From positions 453,645 to 517,644 of the forward strand of contig NZ_JAAMFG010000036.1 in NCBI RefSeq assembly GCF_011064545.1: 64,000 nucleotides of DNA, read 5' to 3'. The notes under the pieces are model-generated. The model did not search any database. It worked only from the letters and a program-made list of their open reading frames with translations, and was not told where the DNA came from. The stretch's first letter is position 1, and each line of letters starts with the position of its first letter. The position numbers and the translations under genes are program-made. Source of the DNA: Wenzhouxiangella sp. XN24. GTDB taxonomy: Bacteria; Pseudomonadota; Gammaproteobacteria; Steroidobacterales; XN24. Positions 1 to 8,580 of this stretch are shown here, in pieces.

Positions 1-303
1 AATGCGGGCGCGCAGCCGGTGGACATCCGCTCGCCGGCCCAGTTCGAGAAGGCGCATCTTCTCGACGCGAAAAACGTGCCGCTCGCCGACCTCGAGCAGC
101 ACCTGCCGGCGCTGGAGAAGCTCAAGGAGCGCGGCATCCTGCTGTACTGCGACAACGGCTCCGCCTCGGTCGGCGCGGTCCGGAAACTGGCCGAACGCGG
201 CATCACGACGGCGCGCAGCCTCCGCGGCGGGCTGAACGCCTGGCAAGGCGAGAACCTCCCGGTCTTCGCGGGGAGGAAGCAACGCAAGAAGGACGCGTCC
301 TGA
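1..303 (+). CDS. Rhodanese-like domain protein, 5' truncated by window edge
   Basis: The reading frame is open from base 1 and ends at the TGA at 301-303, so the true start lies outside the window. The visible 100 residues form the C-terminal part of a rhodanese fold, with the DIRSPAQFEKAHL segment typical of domain entry and an active-site loop CDNGSAS whose cysteine (about visible residue 50) would carry a persulfide. The family transfers sulfane sulfur; the acceptor is unknown here. The stop codon overlaps the next start by one base, so it is translationally coupled to the glutaredoxin gene. A membrane-anchored rhodanese upstream of grxC and secB is a frequent arrangement in proteobacteria, but the anchor would lie in the missing part. 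Confidence 0.85.
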   Translation, partial: NAGAQPVDIRSPAQFEKAHLLDAKNVPLADLEQHLPALEKLKERGILLYCDNGSASVGAVRKLAERGITTARSLRGGLNAWQGENLPVFAGRKQRKKDAS

Positions 304-563
304 TGCGCCCGGTGCTCGTTTACGCGTCCCGTTACTGTGGCTGGTGCACGCGAGCGATCGCATTGCTCGAGGCCAAGGGCGTGACGCCCGATATCGTCCT
401 CGTGGATACGGACCGGGCCCAGCGGCGCATAATGGAAGAGCGCAGCGGGCGGCGTACCGTGCCGCAGGTGTTCATCGGCGAGCGACATATCGGGGGGTTC
501 GACGACCTGTACGCGCTGGACGCCGCCGGACGGCTCGACGAGGCGCTCGAGGCGGAGCAATAG
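303..563 (+). CDS. grxC: Glutaredoxin 3
   Basis: An 86-residue single-domain glutaredoxin of the usual family length. The active site is Cys12-Gly-Trp-Cys15, a dithiol motif in which the common Pro-Tyr is replaced by Gly-Trp. The cis-proline motif Thr52-Val-Pro54 and the glutathione-binding GGFDD (64-68) are intact. It should reduce disulfides and glutathionylated proteins in the cytoplasm using glutathione. The ATG overlaps the rhodanese stop by one base and secB follows, giving the familiar rhodanese-grxC-secB order. The GW variant could alter redox potential; that is inference. Confidence 0.92.
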   Translation: MRPVLVYASRYCGWCTRAIALLEAKGVTPDIVLVDTDRAQRRIMEERSGRRTVPQVFIGERHIGGFDDLYALDAAGRLDEALEAEQ

Positions 564-639
564 ACGATCCGGGTCGCCATCGGCCCGCTTACCGCACAAC
601 TCTTTTCAGAACCGATACAACGACTTTCAAGGAGCTTTC

Positions 640-1137
640 ATGGCCGAGCAGAAAACCGACGGCATCGATACGAATCCCGTCACCGTGGCTTTGCAGCGCG
701 TTTACGTGAAGGACAGCTCCTTCGAGGCGCCGAACAGCCCCGCCATCTTTTCCGGCGAATGGCGTCCCAACGTCTCGCTGAACATCGCCACCAAGACCAG
801 CGAACTCGGCGACGGTGCCTACGAGGCGGTCCTCAGCCTGACGACGGAAGCCAAGCAGGGCGACAAGACGGCCTTCCTGATCGAGGTGGAGCAGGCCGGC
901 GTGTTCATCCTCAAGGGACTACAGGCGGAAGACCTGCAGCGCGCGCTGATCACTTTCTGCCCCCAGCAGCTCTATCCCTATGCCCGGGAAGTGGTTGCAG
1001 ACATGTCCACCAAGGGGGGGTTCCCGGCGCTGCAGCTGCAGCCTGTGAACTTCGACGCCGTGGCGGCCGAGGCCATCCGCCGGCAGCAGCAGGAACAACC
1101 CGCACAGCCGGACGCGGCACCCGAAGCCAGCCACTGA
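640..1137 (+). CDS. secB: Protein-export chaperone SecB
   Basis: A 165-residue protein matching SecB in length and in its landmarks: FEAPNSP near the N-terminus, the beta-sheet segment ending in GVF, and the C-terminal FCPQQLYPYAREVV region followed by the conserved GGFPALQLQPVNF stretch. SecB is a cytoplasmic tetramer that keeps preproteins unfolded and delivers them to SecA. The start ATG has an AAGGAG ribosome-binding site about 8 bases upstream. The Gln/Pro/Ala-rich tail after about residue 140 is variable in the family. It lies between grxC and gpsA, a conserved neighbourhood. Confidence 0.96.
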   Translation: MAEQKTDGIDTNPVTVALQRVYVKDSSFEAPNSPAIFSGEWRPNVSLNIATKTSELGDGAYEAVLSLTTEAKQGDKTAFLIEVEQAGVFILKGLQAEDLQRALITFCPQQLYPYAREVVADMSTKGGFPALQLQPVNFDAVAAEAIRRQQQEQPAQPDAAPEASH

Positions 1138-1144
1138 TCCGGCC

Positions 1145-2170
1145 ATGGGCGAGACCGGAGAAGCACAGGCGATCGCGGTCATCGGCGCCGGCTCCTGGGG
1201 TACGGCGCTGGCCATCCAGTTCGCCCGCAGCGGGCGCCCGACCCTGCTATGGGGCCGCGCCGAGGACGACCCGGCCTCCATAGAGGCGGCGCGCGAGAAC
1301 GTGCGCTATCTCCCGGGGGCGAAATTTCCTCCCAGCCTGCATGCCCTGGCCGACCTCGAGGAGGTTCTCGGGCAGGCGCAGGTGCTCGTCGTCGCCGTGC
1401 CCAGCCATGCGTTCCGCGCCGTGCTCACGCGCATGAAGCCGCTCCTCAAGCCCGGCACCCGCCTCGCGTGGGCGACGAAGGGTTTCGAACTCGAAACGGG
1501 CAAGCTGCCCCACCAGGTCGCCAGGGAAGTTCTCGGCAGCGACACCGCGATGGCGGTCCTGTCCGGCCCGACCTTCGCGCGCGAGGTCGGCATGGGGCTC
1601 CCGACGGCCATGACCATTGCTTCGAACGACGCGGAATACGCGCTGCAACTGGCGGAGAACCTCTCGGGGGAATCCTTCCGGGCCTACACCTCGACCGACA
1701 TCATCGGGGTCGAAGTCGGGGGCGCCGTGAAGAACGTCCTCGCGATCGGCGCGGGCATCTGCGACGGGCTGGGATTCGGCGCCAACACCCGCGTGGCGAT
1801 GATCACCCGCGGCCTGGTCGAAATGACACGCCTCGGCGCGGCGCTCGGCGCGGAGCCGGCGACCTTCATGGGCCTCGCGGGGATGGGCGACCTGGTCCTG
1901 ACCTGCACCGACGACCAGTCCCGCAACCGCCGCATGGGGCTCGCTCTGGCGGCCGGCAAGACGATCAAGGAAGCGGAACACGAGATCAAGCAGGTCGTCG
2001 AAGGGGTCCTCGCCGCCCGTGCAGTCCATCGGGTCGCTGCGGAGGCGGGCATCGAGATGCCCATCTGCGAGCAGATCTACCGCATTCTCTACGAGGGGGC
2101 CGAGCCGCAGGCCGCGGTCGTCGCCCTGATGAAACGCGAGCTCAAATCGGAGTTCGCCCCGGGCGGTTGA
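1145..2170 (+). CDS. gpsA: Glycerol-3-phosphate dehydrogenase [NAD(P)+]
   Basis: A 341-residue GpsA. The N-terminal Rossmann motif GAGSWG (14-19) binds NAD(P)H, SGPTFAREV follows in the middle, and the catalytic lysine lies in the AVKNVLAIGAGICDG segment near residue 195. The enzyme reduces dihydroxyacetone phosphate to sn-glycerol 3-phosphate for phospholipid synthesis in the cytoplasm. It starts 7 bases after secB and no clear ribosome-binding site is visible, so coupling to secB translation is likely. The C-terminus LMKRELKSEF is typical of the family. Confidence 0.96.
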   Translation: MGETGEAQAIAVIGAGSWGTALAIQFARSGRPTLLWGRAEDDPASIEAARENVRYLPGAKFPPSLHALADLEEVLGQAQVLVVAVPSHAFRAVLTRMKPLLKPGTRLAWATKGFELETGKLPHQVAREVLGSDTAMAVLSGPTFAREVGMGLPTAMTIASNDAEYALQLAENLSGESFRAYTSTDIIGVEVGGAVKNVLAIGAGICDGLGFGANTRVAMITRGLVEMTRLGAALGAEPATFMGLAGMGDLVLTCTDDQSRNRRMGLALAAGKTIKEAEHEIKQVVEGVLAARAVHRVAAEAGIEMPICEQIYRILYEGAEPQAAVVALMKRELKSEFAPGG

Positions 2171-2205
2171 GACGGCGCCTTACCGGGGAACGACGACCCG
2201 ACGGA

Positions 2206-2691
2206 TCAACCCGGGCTGGCGTCATCGTCCGCGGGCATCGCGAAACCCAGCTGCCGCCAGGCCTCGTACACGGCGACCGCCACCGCGTTGGACAGGTTCA
2301 GGCTGCGGTTCCCCGCGCGCATGGGGATGGTCAGCCGCCGGTCGGCCGGCGCCTGCGCCATGATCTCGGGCGGCAATCCGCGCGTCTCGGGCCCGAAGAG
2401 CAAGGCGTCGCCCGGGGCGAAATGCGCCGCCGCATAGGACTGTGTCGCCCGCGCCGAGAAGGCCCACAGTCGCGGCTCGCCCAGCGCCTCCAGGCAATCC
2501 TCCAGGGCGCCGAAGCTGCGCACCCTCGCGAACTCGTGGTAATCGAGGCCCGCCCGCCGCAGCCGCGGCTCGTCCAGGGCGAAGCCCAGCGGCTCCACCA
2601 GTGACAACGAGGCCCCCGTGTTGGCGCAGAGGCGTATGATATTGCCCGTGTTCGGCGGGATCTCCGGCTGCCAGAGAATCACGTGGAACAT
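2206..2691 (-). CDS. trmL: tRNA (cytidine/uridine-2'-O-)-methyltransferase TrmL
   Basis: A 161-residue SPOUT methyltransferase, convergent with gpsA. Starting at [17 protein letters not shown] gives the normal TrmL length; an in-frame start 25 residues upstream would add a non-homologous tail. Motif 2 ([10 protein letters not shown]) and motif 3 (the IPM...[16 protein letters not shown] region) form the trefoil-knot S-adenosylmethionine site. TrmL methylates the wobble base (position 34) of certain leucine tRNAs. The start is only 21 bases from the divergent pyrD-like start. Confidence 0.95.
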   Translation of the reverse strand: MFHVILWQPEIPPNTGNIIRLCANTGASLSLVEPLGFALDEPRLRRAGLDYHEFARVRSFGALEDCLEALGEPRLWAFSARATQSYAAAHFAPGDALLFGPETRGLPPEIMAQAPADRRLTIPMRAGNRSLNLSNAVAVAVYEAWRQLGFAMPADDDASPG

Positions 2692-2712
2692 GGGAACCGA
2701 CCTGGAGCAGGC

Positions 2713-3687
2713 ATGACGGTGGACACGGACAAGAACCCCCTGGCGCTGGATTTCTGCGGCATGCATTTCGCCTCGCCGATCGTCCTGCTATCCGGCTGCG
2801 TGGGCTTCGGCGAAGAGTACACGCGGGTGGCGGGCTTCTCCAATCGGGACGCCGGCGCGATCGTGCTCAAGGGCACGACCGGCGGCGCGCGGCTGGGCAA
2901 TCCGGCGCATCGCATCTACGAGACGCCCCGCGGCATGCTGAACGCCATCGGCCTGCAGAATCCCGGCGCCACTGCGGTGGTACAGGACATTCTCCCGACG
3001 CTCGACTTCTCGGAGACGCGATTCATCGCCAATGTCAGCGGCTCGACGATCGAGGAATACGTCGCCGTGACCCGCCTGTTCGACGATTCTCCCATCGACG
3101 GCATCGAGATCAACATTTCCTGCCCGAACGTGAAAGAAGGCGGCGTGGCCTTCGGCAACTACCCGGACATGTCGGCGAAAGTCGTGGCCGCGTGCCGGCG
3201 GGTCACTTCCAAGCCGCTGATCACCAAGCTGTCGCCGAACCAGACGGACATCCAGGAGAATGCGCGACGCTGCATCGAGGCCGGTACCGACGCGTTCGCC
3301 GTGATCAACACGGTGATGGGCATGGCCATCGACGCGGAACGCCGCATGCCGGTCATCGGCAATGTGCAGGGCGGCCTCTCGGGCCCGGCCATCAAGCCGA
3401 TCGCCCTGCTCAAGGTTCACCAGGTCCACCAGGTCGCCGCGCCGCATGGTGTGCCGATCATCGGCCAGGGCGGGATCGTTTCCGCGCGCGATGCGCTGGA
3501 ATTCATCATCGCCGGCGCTTCGGCCGTCGGGATCGGCACCGCGCTGTTCTACGATCCACTGGTGTGCAGCAAGATCAACGCAGGGATCTGCGAATACCTG
3601 CAACGCCACGGCTTCGACTCGATCGGTGAGCTCGTCGGCACGCTGCAACTGCCTGGCGTGCCCCGCATTTCGCAGGCGGCCGGCTAG
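2713..3687 (+). CDS. pyrD: Dihydroorotate dehydrogenase, class 1 (PyrDB-like)
   Basis: A 324-residue TIM-barrel flavoprotein of the class 1 dihydroorotate dehydrogenase family. The catalytic base is a cysteine (Cys137 in [11 protein letters not shown]), as in cytosolic class 1 enzymes; membrane-bound class 2 PyrD uses serine. FMN/orotate-binding landmarks are Lys53, Asn83 in the GLQNPG loop, and the C-terminal [20 protein letters not shown] phosphate site. ATG 2713 is chosen because GGAG lies 5 bases upstream; an ATG at 2683 has no such site. Class 1B enzymes normally pair with the PyrK Fe-S/FAD subunit, and no pyrK is adjacent. A dihydropyrimidine dehydrogenase-like role is an alternative. 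Confidence 0.85.
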   Translation: MTVDTDKNPLALDFCGMHFASPIVLLSGCVGFGEEYTRVAGFSNRDAGAIVLKGTTGGARLGNPAHRIYETPRGMLNAIGLQNPGATAVVQDILPTLDFSETRFIANVSGSTIEEYVAVTRLFDDSPIDGIEINISCPNVKEGGVAFGNYPDMSAKVVAACRRVTSKPLITKLSPNQTDIQENARRCIEAGTDAFAVINTVMGMAIDAERRMPVIGNVQGGLSGPAIKPIALLKVHQVHQVAAPHGVPIIGQGGIVSARDALEFIIAGASAVGIGTALFYDPLVCSKINAGICEYLQRHGFDSIGELVGTLQLPGVPRISQAAG

Positions 3688-3732
3688 GCACGCCGTGCCC
3701 CGCTGGCGCGCCCGGAGCGCGCGACGATCCCG

Positions 3733-5130
3733 CTAGAGGTCGTCCAGTCCGAGTTCCCGGATCTTGCGCGCCAGCGTGTTACGTCCCCAGCCCAGGAGGC
3801 GGGCGGCGTTCTGCCGGCGCCCGCCGGCATGGTCCATCGCTACACGGATCAGGGTGCGCTCGAATTCCGGCAACGCGTCTTCCAGCAACGGGCCCGCGCC
3901 CGCCTCGAGCTGGAGCCTCGCCCAGGTCGCGAGACCGTCGTGCCACTTCTGGGCGCGCGGCTGCGGCGGTGCGGCGCCGAACTCGGCAGGCAGGTCGGAG
4001 ACCCTTATTTCACGTCCCGGCGCCACCACGGTCAGGCGCCGACAGGTGTTCACCAGCTGGCGCACGTTCCCCGGCCAGTCGAATGCGACGAACTGCGTCA
4101 GCACCTCGGGAGAGAGCGTTTTCGCCGGCACCGCCAGTTCGTCCGCGGCCTTGCGCAGGTAGTGCTCGAGCAGCAGAGGGATGTCCTCCCGGCGCTCGCG
4201 CAACGGCGGGATGCGGATCCGCATGACATTCAGGCGATGGTAGAGATCCTCCCTGAACCGCCCTTCCGTCACGCCCCTGGCGAGATCCTGGTTGGTCGCG
4301 GCGATCACCCGGACGTCCACGCGCACGGGGACCTGGCCCCCGACGCGGTAGAACTCGCCCTCAGCCAGGACGCGCAGCAGGCGCGTCTGCAGCGCGGCCG
4401 ACATGTCCCCGATCTCGTCGAGGAACAGTGTGCCGCCGTCCGCCTGCTCGAAGCGGCCCGTGCGCCGCGCTTCCGCACCGGTGAATGCGCCCTTCTCGTG
4501 ACCGAACAGCTCTGATTCGAGCAGTTCCGCCGGGATGGCGGCCGTGTTCAGCGCCACGAAGGCACGTGCAGAGCGGGGGCTGTGCTGATGGAGTGCGCGT
4601 GCCACGAGTTCCTTGCCCGTGCCCGATTCGCCGGTGATCAGCACGGTCATGCTGGAGCCGGACAGGCGACCGATGGCGCGAAAGACCTCCTGCATCGCCG
4701 CGGCCTGGCCGATCAGGCTGGGCAGCGCCGGACGCTCGGGCTCCTGGCGCGCGGCGCCGCGCTCCAGCCCTGCGCGGCGCACCAGCTCGACGGCCTGGTC
4801 GATATCGAAGGGCTTCGGCAGGTACTCGAAGGCACCACCCTGGTAAGCGGCGACGGCGCTGTCGAGGTCGGAATGGGCCGTGATCACGATCACGGGCAGC
4901 TCCGGCCAGTCGGCCTGCAGGAGGGCGAGCAGTGCGAGGCCGTCGGGGCCGGGCATGCGGATGTCCGTGACCAGCACGTCCGGGCAGCCATGCGCCAGCG
5001 CTTCGAGCGCGGGCGAAGCGCTGTCGAAGCCACGGCTCGAAAGGCCGGCCTGTTCCATGGCGCGTTCCAGCACCCAGCGGATGCCCTCGTCGTCATCGAC
5101 GATCCATACCTCGAGGGGGTCGTGGGTCAA
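3733..5130 (-). CDS. ntrC: Nitrogen regulation response regulator NtrC (NR(I))
   Basis: A 465-residue sigma54-dependent activator with three domains: receiver (1-120, phospho-acceptor Asp56 in VTDIRMPG), AAA+ ATPase (about 140-380, Walker A GESGTGKE, sigma54-contact loop GAFTGA, Walker [10 protein letters not shown]), and a C-terminal Fis-type helix-turn-helix ([20 protein letters not shown]). It activates nitrogen-assimilation promoters when phosphorylated by NtrB. The start overlaps the ntrB stop by 4 bases (ATGA). The glnA promoter upstream carries matching NtrC sites, so autoregulation of the block is likely. Confidence 0.97.
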   Translation of the reverse strand: MTHDPLEVWIVDDDEGIRWVLERAMEQAGLSSRGFDSASPALEALAHGCPDVLVTDIRMPGPDGLALLALLQADWPELPVIVITAHSDLDSAVAAYQGGAFEYLPKPFDIDQAVELVRRAGLERGAARQEPERPALPSLIGQAAAMQEVFRAIGRLSGSSMTVLITGESGTGKELVARALHQHSPRSARAFVALNTAAIPAELLESELFGHEKGAFTGAEARRTGRFEQADGGTLFLDEIGDMSAALQTRLLRVLAEGEFYRVGGQVPVRVDVRVIAATNQDLARGVTEGRFREDLYHRLNVMRIRIPPLRERREDIPLLLEHYLRKAADELAVPAKTLSPEVLTQFVAFDWPGNVRQLVNTCRRLTVVAPGREIRVSDLPAEFGAAPPQPRAQKWHDGLATWARLQLEAGAGPLLEDALPEFERTLIRVAMDHAGGRRQNAARLLGWGRNTLARKIRELGLDDL

Positions 5131-6215
5131 CTCGGTTCCTCCGTGATCGGAAACAGCATGCGGAAAACGGTGCGCCCCGGCCGGCTGGAGTACTCGATCA
5201 GCCCGCCGTGGCGGTTCACGAGCTCCTGGGCCACCGCGAGACCCAGCCCGCTGCCGCCGGGGCGCCCCGTCACCAGCGGATAAAAAAGCGTCTCGCGCAG
5301 GGCCTCCGGCACGCCCGGCCCATCGTCCTCGATTTCCACGCAGGCGCCCAGCCGGAACCGGCGATGCCCGATGGTTTCATTGCTGACCACGCGCGTGCGA
5401 AACACGATGCGTCCCCGGCCCTCGAGCGCGCCGAGCGCATTGCGCGCCAGGTTGAGCATGGCCTGGATGACGAGGTCCCGGTCGAGTTGCAGCGGCGGAA
5501 GACTGGGATCGTAATCCCGTTCGACCCGCAACTCCGGGCCGCTCTCGGCCACGATGAGCTGGCGCACGTGTTCGAGTTGCTCGTGGATGTTCAACAGGCG
5601 CTTGCGTGCGGCGCGGGCCGGCCCCAGGAGCGCGGTGGTCAGCCCGACGAGGCGATCGGATTCCCGGATGATCAATGCCGTGTAGTCCTTCTGGGCGGGT
5701 GACTCGAGCTGCCGTTCCAGCAGCTGCGCGGCGCCGCGGATGCCGCCGAGCGGATTGCGCAATTCGTGCGCCAGCTGGCGCACCATGCTGCGGCTCGCCT
5801 CGAGCTGGGCGAGCAGGGCTTTTTCCCGGTCGATCCGGAGACGCCGGCTGGCATCCGCCATCTCCAGCAACAGTTCGTGGGCGCCATCCGAATTTTCGAA
5901 AACCGTCAGGGCACAGTCCAGGGCGAGGTCCGGTTCGCCGCCCGCACGCGCCGCGATGACCACTTCGCGGGGCGCGAAGCCCTGGCCCGTATCGCGAACC
6001 CGCGCCAGCAGCGGCGTGATGATGCCGAGGCCGGGCACCACCTCGGGAAGGACGCGGCCGGCCAGTTGCTGGCGGCTCACGCCCAGCAGTTGCTCCGCCG
6101 CCGGGTTCGCGTAGCGCACGTCGAGGCCGGCGCCAAGAATGACGACGCCGGTCGTGAGGTTCTCGAGATAGTCACCGCGGGGAGGCGTGGCCGTGCTCTC
6201 AGCCGCCCGGCCCAC
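5127..6215 (-). CDS. ntrB: Nitrogen regulation sensor histidine kinase NtrB (NR(II))
   Basis: A soluble PAS-histidine kinase of about 362 residues. The PAS domain begins at DYLENLTTGVVILGAG, the phospho-acceptor His sits in LAHELRNPLGGIRGAAQ (about residue 138), and the ATPase shows N-box LNLARNALGA, G1 EDDGPGVPE and G2 GSGLGLAVAQE. It phosphorylates and dephosphorylates NtrC under control of PII. The frame is open upstream to 6728, but that part is antisense-like and overlaps the previous gene. I chose GTG 6215 because it gives family length; it overlaps the upstream stop by 17 bases. The exact start is uncertain. Confidence 0.92.
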   Translation of the reverse strand: MGRAAESTATPPRGDYLENLTTGVVILGAGLDVRYANPAAEQLLGVSRQQLAGRVLPEVVPGLGIITPLLARVRDTGQGFAPREVVIAARAGGEPDLALDCALTVFENSDGAHELLLEMADASRRLRIDREKALLAQLEASRSMVRQLAHELRNPLGGIRGAAQLLERQLESPAQKDYTALIIRESDRLVGLTTALLGPARAARKRLLNIHEQLEHVRQLIVAESGPELRVERDYDPSLPPLQLDRDLVIQAMLNLARNALGALEGRGRIVFRTRVVSNETIGHRRFRLGACVEIEDDGPGVPEALRETLFYPLVTGRPGGSGLGLAVAQELVNRHGGLIEYSSRPGRTVFRMLFPITEEPS

Positions 6216-6762
6216 GCGACGGGCTGGGGCGGTTCGGGTTTTGCAGGGACGCCTGCTGGACGTAGAAGACGACGGTGCCGCTCGAGACGAGTTCACGACC
6301 GCGCTCGTCCTCGATGGAGGCGCGCAGGCGATGCTCGCCGCGATACACCTCGTCCAGCGTGAACTGGGTGGACTGGGGAACATTCTCGACGCGCTGTTCG
6401 TCCAGGTAGACCTGCAAACGGTGGCCCTCGCGTAATGCCGGCTCCATGCGCAGGCGCACGTTGAGTTCGCCACGGATATTCCACAGCATTTCGCCTTCCT
6501 CGGGAGACACGATGGCGAGCTGTGAATAGCTGCCGGTATCCTGTCCGGCGCTCTCTCTTGCGGTTTCGGGCTCGGCCGGCGCGGCCTCCACGCGCGGTGC
6601 CGTGAAGGTCTGCACGGGGGCGAGCTCGACACGCTCGGCGCCGGGCTGCGGGCGATCGGAGAAGTGCACGACGCCGCGCTCGTCCACCCAGCGCCACATT
6701 TCCTTCGCCACCGCCGACTGGAGCGCAAGCGTCAACAGCAGGGCCATCCACATCCAGCGCAT
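6199..6762 (-). CDS. DUF4124 domain-containing periplasmic protein
   Basis: A 187-residue secreted protein. A signal peptide (MRWMWMALLLTLALQSAVA, cleavage near residue 19) precedes a DUF4124 motif (MWRWVDERGVVHFSDRP). The C-terminal half resembles a beta-sandwich (GELNVRLRMEP, HRLRASIEDERG). The function of DUF4124 is unknown; it is common in gammaproteobacterial envelope proteins. ATG 6762 is preceded by GGAGAAT at good spacing. It sits between glnA and ntrB and probably shares a transcript with ntrBC, a position seen in several gammaproteobacteria. Confidence 0.8.
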   Translation of the reverse strand: MRWMWMALLLTLALQSAVAKEMWRWVDERGVVHFSDRPQPGAERVELAPVQTFTAPRVEAAPAEPETARESAGQDTGSYSQLAIVSPEEGEMLWNIRGELNVRLRMEPALREGHRLQVYLDEQRVENVPQSTQFTLDEVYRGEHRLRASIEDERGRELVSSGTVVFYVQQASLQNPNRPSPSRGPGG

Positions 6763-6793
6763 CGCACATTCTCCAGGAACCGCCCGAACCCCT

Positions 6794-6823
6794 AGCATAG
6801 CGGTGCGACCGGCCGCCTGACAA
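6794..6823 (-). promoter_or_regulatory. Possible sigma70 promoter for DUF4124-ntrBC
   Basis: On the minus strand, TTGTCA (6823-6818), an 18-base spacer and TATGCT (6799-6794) lie about 32 bases before the DUF4124 start. The -35 box overlaps the T-run of the glnA terminator, so ntrBC could be transcribed independently of glnA. Sequence match only. Confidence 0.4.
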
Positions 6824-6856
6824 AAAAGCGGGCGGCGGGATGGCTCCCGCCGCCCG
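6822..6856 (-). terminator. Rho-independent terminator of glnA
   Basis: A perfect 12-bp GC-rich stem (6829-6840 with 6845-6856) closes a 4-base loop. In the direction of glnA transcription one C and then six T follow (6827-6822). It lies 21 bases after the glnA stop. Confidence 0.9.
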
Positions 6857-6876
6857 AAAAGCGTCCTCCAGACTCG

Positions 6877-8286
6877 TCAGACGCTGTAATACATGTCGAA
6901 CTCGACGGGATGCGTCGTCATGCGCAGGCGCAGGACGTCGGCCGTCTTGAGGCTGATGTAGGCATCGATCAGGTCGTCGGTGAAGACCCCTCCGGCCGTC
7001 AGGAAGCCGCGGTCGGCATCGAGCGCATTGAGCGCTTCCTCGAGTGAATAACAGACCTCGGGGATGCTCTTCGACTCTTCCGCCGGCAGGTCGTAGAGGT
7101 CCTTGTCCATCGGATCGCCCGGGTGAATACGATTCTGGATACCGTCCAGGCCGGCCATCATCATCGCGGCGAAGGCGAAATACGGGTTCGCCGTCGAATC
7201 CGGGAAACGCACCTCGATACGACGCCCTTTCGGGTTGGGGATGTACGGGATGCGGATCGAGGCCGAGCGGTTACGCGCGGAGTAAGCCAGCTTGACCGGC
7301 GCTTCGAAGCCGGGGACCAGGCGCTTGTAGCTGTTGGTCGAAGGGTTCGTGAACGCGTTCAGCGCGCGTGCATGCTTGATGATGCCGCCGATGAAATAGA
7401 GCGCCGTTTCGGACAGGCCGCCGTATTCCTCGCCGGTGAACAGGTTCTTGCCGTCCTTGGCCAGCGACATGTGGACATGCATGCCGTTGCCGTTGTCGCC
7501 GACCAGCGGCTTGGGCATGAAGGTGGCCGTCTTGCCGTAACCCTGCGCCACGTTCATGACGATGTACTTGAGCTTCTGCACTTCGTCGGCTTTTTTCACC
7601 AGCGAATTGAAGGCCACGCCGATTTCGCACTGGCCGGCTGTCGCCACCTCGTGATGGTGCACTTCGGGATCGAGCCCCATGTCCTCGAGCACGAGGCACA
7701 TGGCGGAGCGTATGTCGTGCAGCGAATCCACCGGGGGCACCGGGAAGTAGCCGCCCTTGATGGTCGGGCGGTGGCCGAAGTTGCCGTCCGGATAGATCTT
7801 CTCGGAATTCCAGCCCGCCTCGGAAGAGTCGATCTGGTAGGAGACGCCTTTCATCTCCGAACTCCAGCGCACGTCGTCGAAAATGAAGAACTCATTCTCG
7901 GGACCGAAATAGGCCACGTCGGCGATGCCCGTGGACTTCAGGTAGGCCTCGGCGCGCAGCGCAAGGGAGCGGGGGTCGCGTTCGTAGCCCTGCATGGTGG
8001 ACGGTTCGACCACGTTGCAGGTGATGTTGATCGTCGTGTCTTCCGAAAAAGGATCGACGACGGCCGTCGCCGGATCCGGCATGAGAATCATGTCGGACTC
8101 GTTGATGCTCTTCCATCCCGCGATGGAAGAACCGTCGAACATCTTGCCTTCCTCGAACATGTCGGCATCGACCTTGCTCGCCGGCAGGGTTACATGCTGC
8201 TCCTTGCCCTTGGTGTCGGTGAAGCGCAGGTCCACGAAGGCGACCTCCTTTTCACTCATGAGCTCGAGCACGTCTTTCGCTTTCAT
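6877..8286 (-). CDS. glnA: Glutamine synthetase type I
   Basis: A 469-residue class I glutamine synthetase, the standard proteobacterial length. Landmarks are the metal/substrate motif [10 protein letters not shown], the central ATP-site [10 protein letters not shown], the glutamate-site [10 protein letters not shown] and the adenylylation loop [11 protein letters not shown], whose tyrosine is the GlnE target. It makes glutamine from glutamate, ammonia and ATP as a cytoplasmic dodecamer. GGAGG lies 9 bases before the ATG. An 87-base leader connects it to a sigma54 promoter with NtrC sites, and a strong terminator follows. Confidence 0.98.
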   Translation of the reverse strand: MKAKDVLELMSEKEVAFVDLRFTDTKGKEQHVTLPASKVDADMFEEGKMFDGSSIAGWKSINESDMILMPDPATAVVDPFSEDTTINITCNVVEPSTMQGYERDPRSLALRAEAYLKSTGIADVAYFGPENEFFIFDDVRWSSEMKGVSYQIDSSEAGWNSEKIYPDGNFGHRPTIKGGYFPVPPVDSLHDIRSAMCLVLEDMGLDPEVHHHEVATAGQCEIGVAFNSLVKKADEVQKLKYIVMNVAQGYGKTATFMPKPLVGDNGNGMHVHMSLAKDGKNLFTGEEYGGLSETALYFIGGIIKHARALNAFTNPSTNSYKRLVPGFEAPVKLAYSARNRSASIRIPYIPNPKGRRIEVRFPDSTANPYFAFAAMMMAGLDGIQNRIHPGDPMDKDLYDLPAEESKSIPEVCYSLEEALNALDADRGFLTAGGVFTDDLIDAYISLKTADVLRLRMTTHPVEFDMYYSV

Positions 8287-8384
8287 CAGGTCATTCCTCC
8301 GAGTCTGGATGCGATGGGGCCCGTCTCCCCGGACTGGATGCCGGGGTTCGGCGGGCGAACTGGGAACTGGTCTTCATGTTGCGA

Positions 8385-8400
8385 TGCAGGAACCGTGCCA
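8385..8400 (-). promoter_or_regulatory. Sigma54 (-24/-12) promoter of glnA
   Basis: On the minus strand the 16-mer TGGCACGGTTCCTGCA matches the sigma54 consensus TGGCACGNNNNTTGCW at all positions except one (C for T). GG and GC are in the invariant -24/-12 spacing. The predicted transcription start is near 8374, leaving an 87-base leader to the glnA ATG. Confidence 0.88.
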
Positions 8401-8473
8401 GCCGACCCTCCGGCGGCGGCGCATGACAATTCAAGCGCTTGGGCTCCGGGCGGGTCATCGGGCGCCCGCAGAG

Positions 8474-8490
8474 CGCACCAGCCTGGTGCG
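8474..8490 (-). promoter_or_regulatory. NtrC binding site 1 upstream of glnA
   Basis: The palindrome CGCACC-N5-GGTGCG matches the NtrC consensus TGCACC-N5-GGTGCA except at the outermost base pair. Its centre (8482) lies about 108 bases upstream of the predicted glnA start point, the same distance as the proximal strong NtrC site at E. coli glnAp2. Confidence 0.8.
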
Positions 8491-8505
8491 TCACGGCGGA
8501 TCCTC

Positions 8506-8522
8506 TGCACCAGAATAGCTCG
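8506..8522 (-). promoter_or_regulatory. NtrC binding site 2 (half-site) upstream of glnA
   Basis: TGCACC (8506-8511) is a perfect NtrC half-site; the other arm is degenerate. The site centre (8514) is 32 bases from site 1, three helical turns, as in the E. coli glnA enhancer. Paired sites on one DNA face favour NtrC oligomerisation. Confidence 0.6.
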
Positions 8523-8546
8523 CGCCGGCGGCGTGTGGCGCTGAGT

Positions 8547-8552
8547 TATACT
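8547..8552 (+). promoter_or_regulatory. Possible -10 box for glyQS
   Basis: TATACT (5 of 6 to TATAAT) lies 28 bases before the glyQ ATG. No convincing -35 element is visible 16-18 bases upstream. It is close to the second NtrC half-site, so the divergent promoters share this 290-base intergenic region. Confidence 0.4.
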
Positions 8553-8580
8553 TGCGCGCTTCGCCAGCATGGGGACAGCC

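Noticed and set aside
2675..2690. Third possible parS near trmL
   Set aside because: Only 12 of 16 bases match; one arm is lost.
7123..8544. 473-codon open frame antisense to glnA
   Set aside because: glnA is unambiguous on the other strand and the frame crosses the sigma54/NtrC control region.
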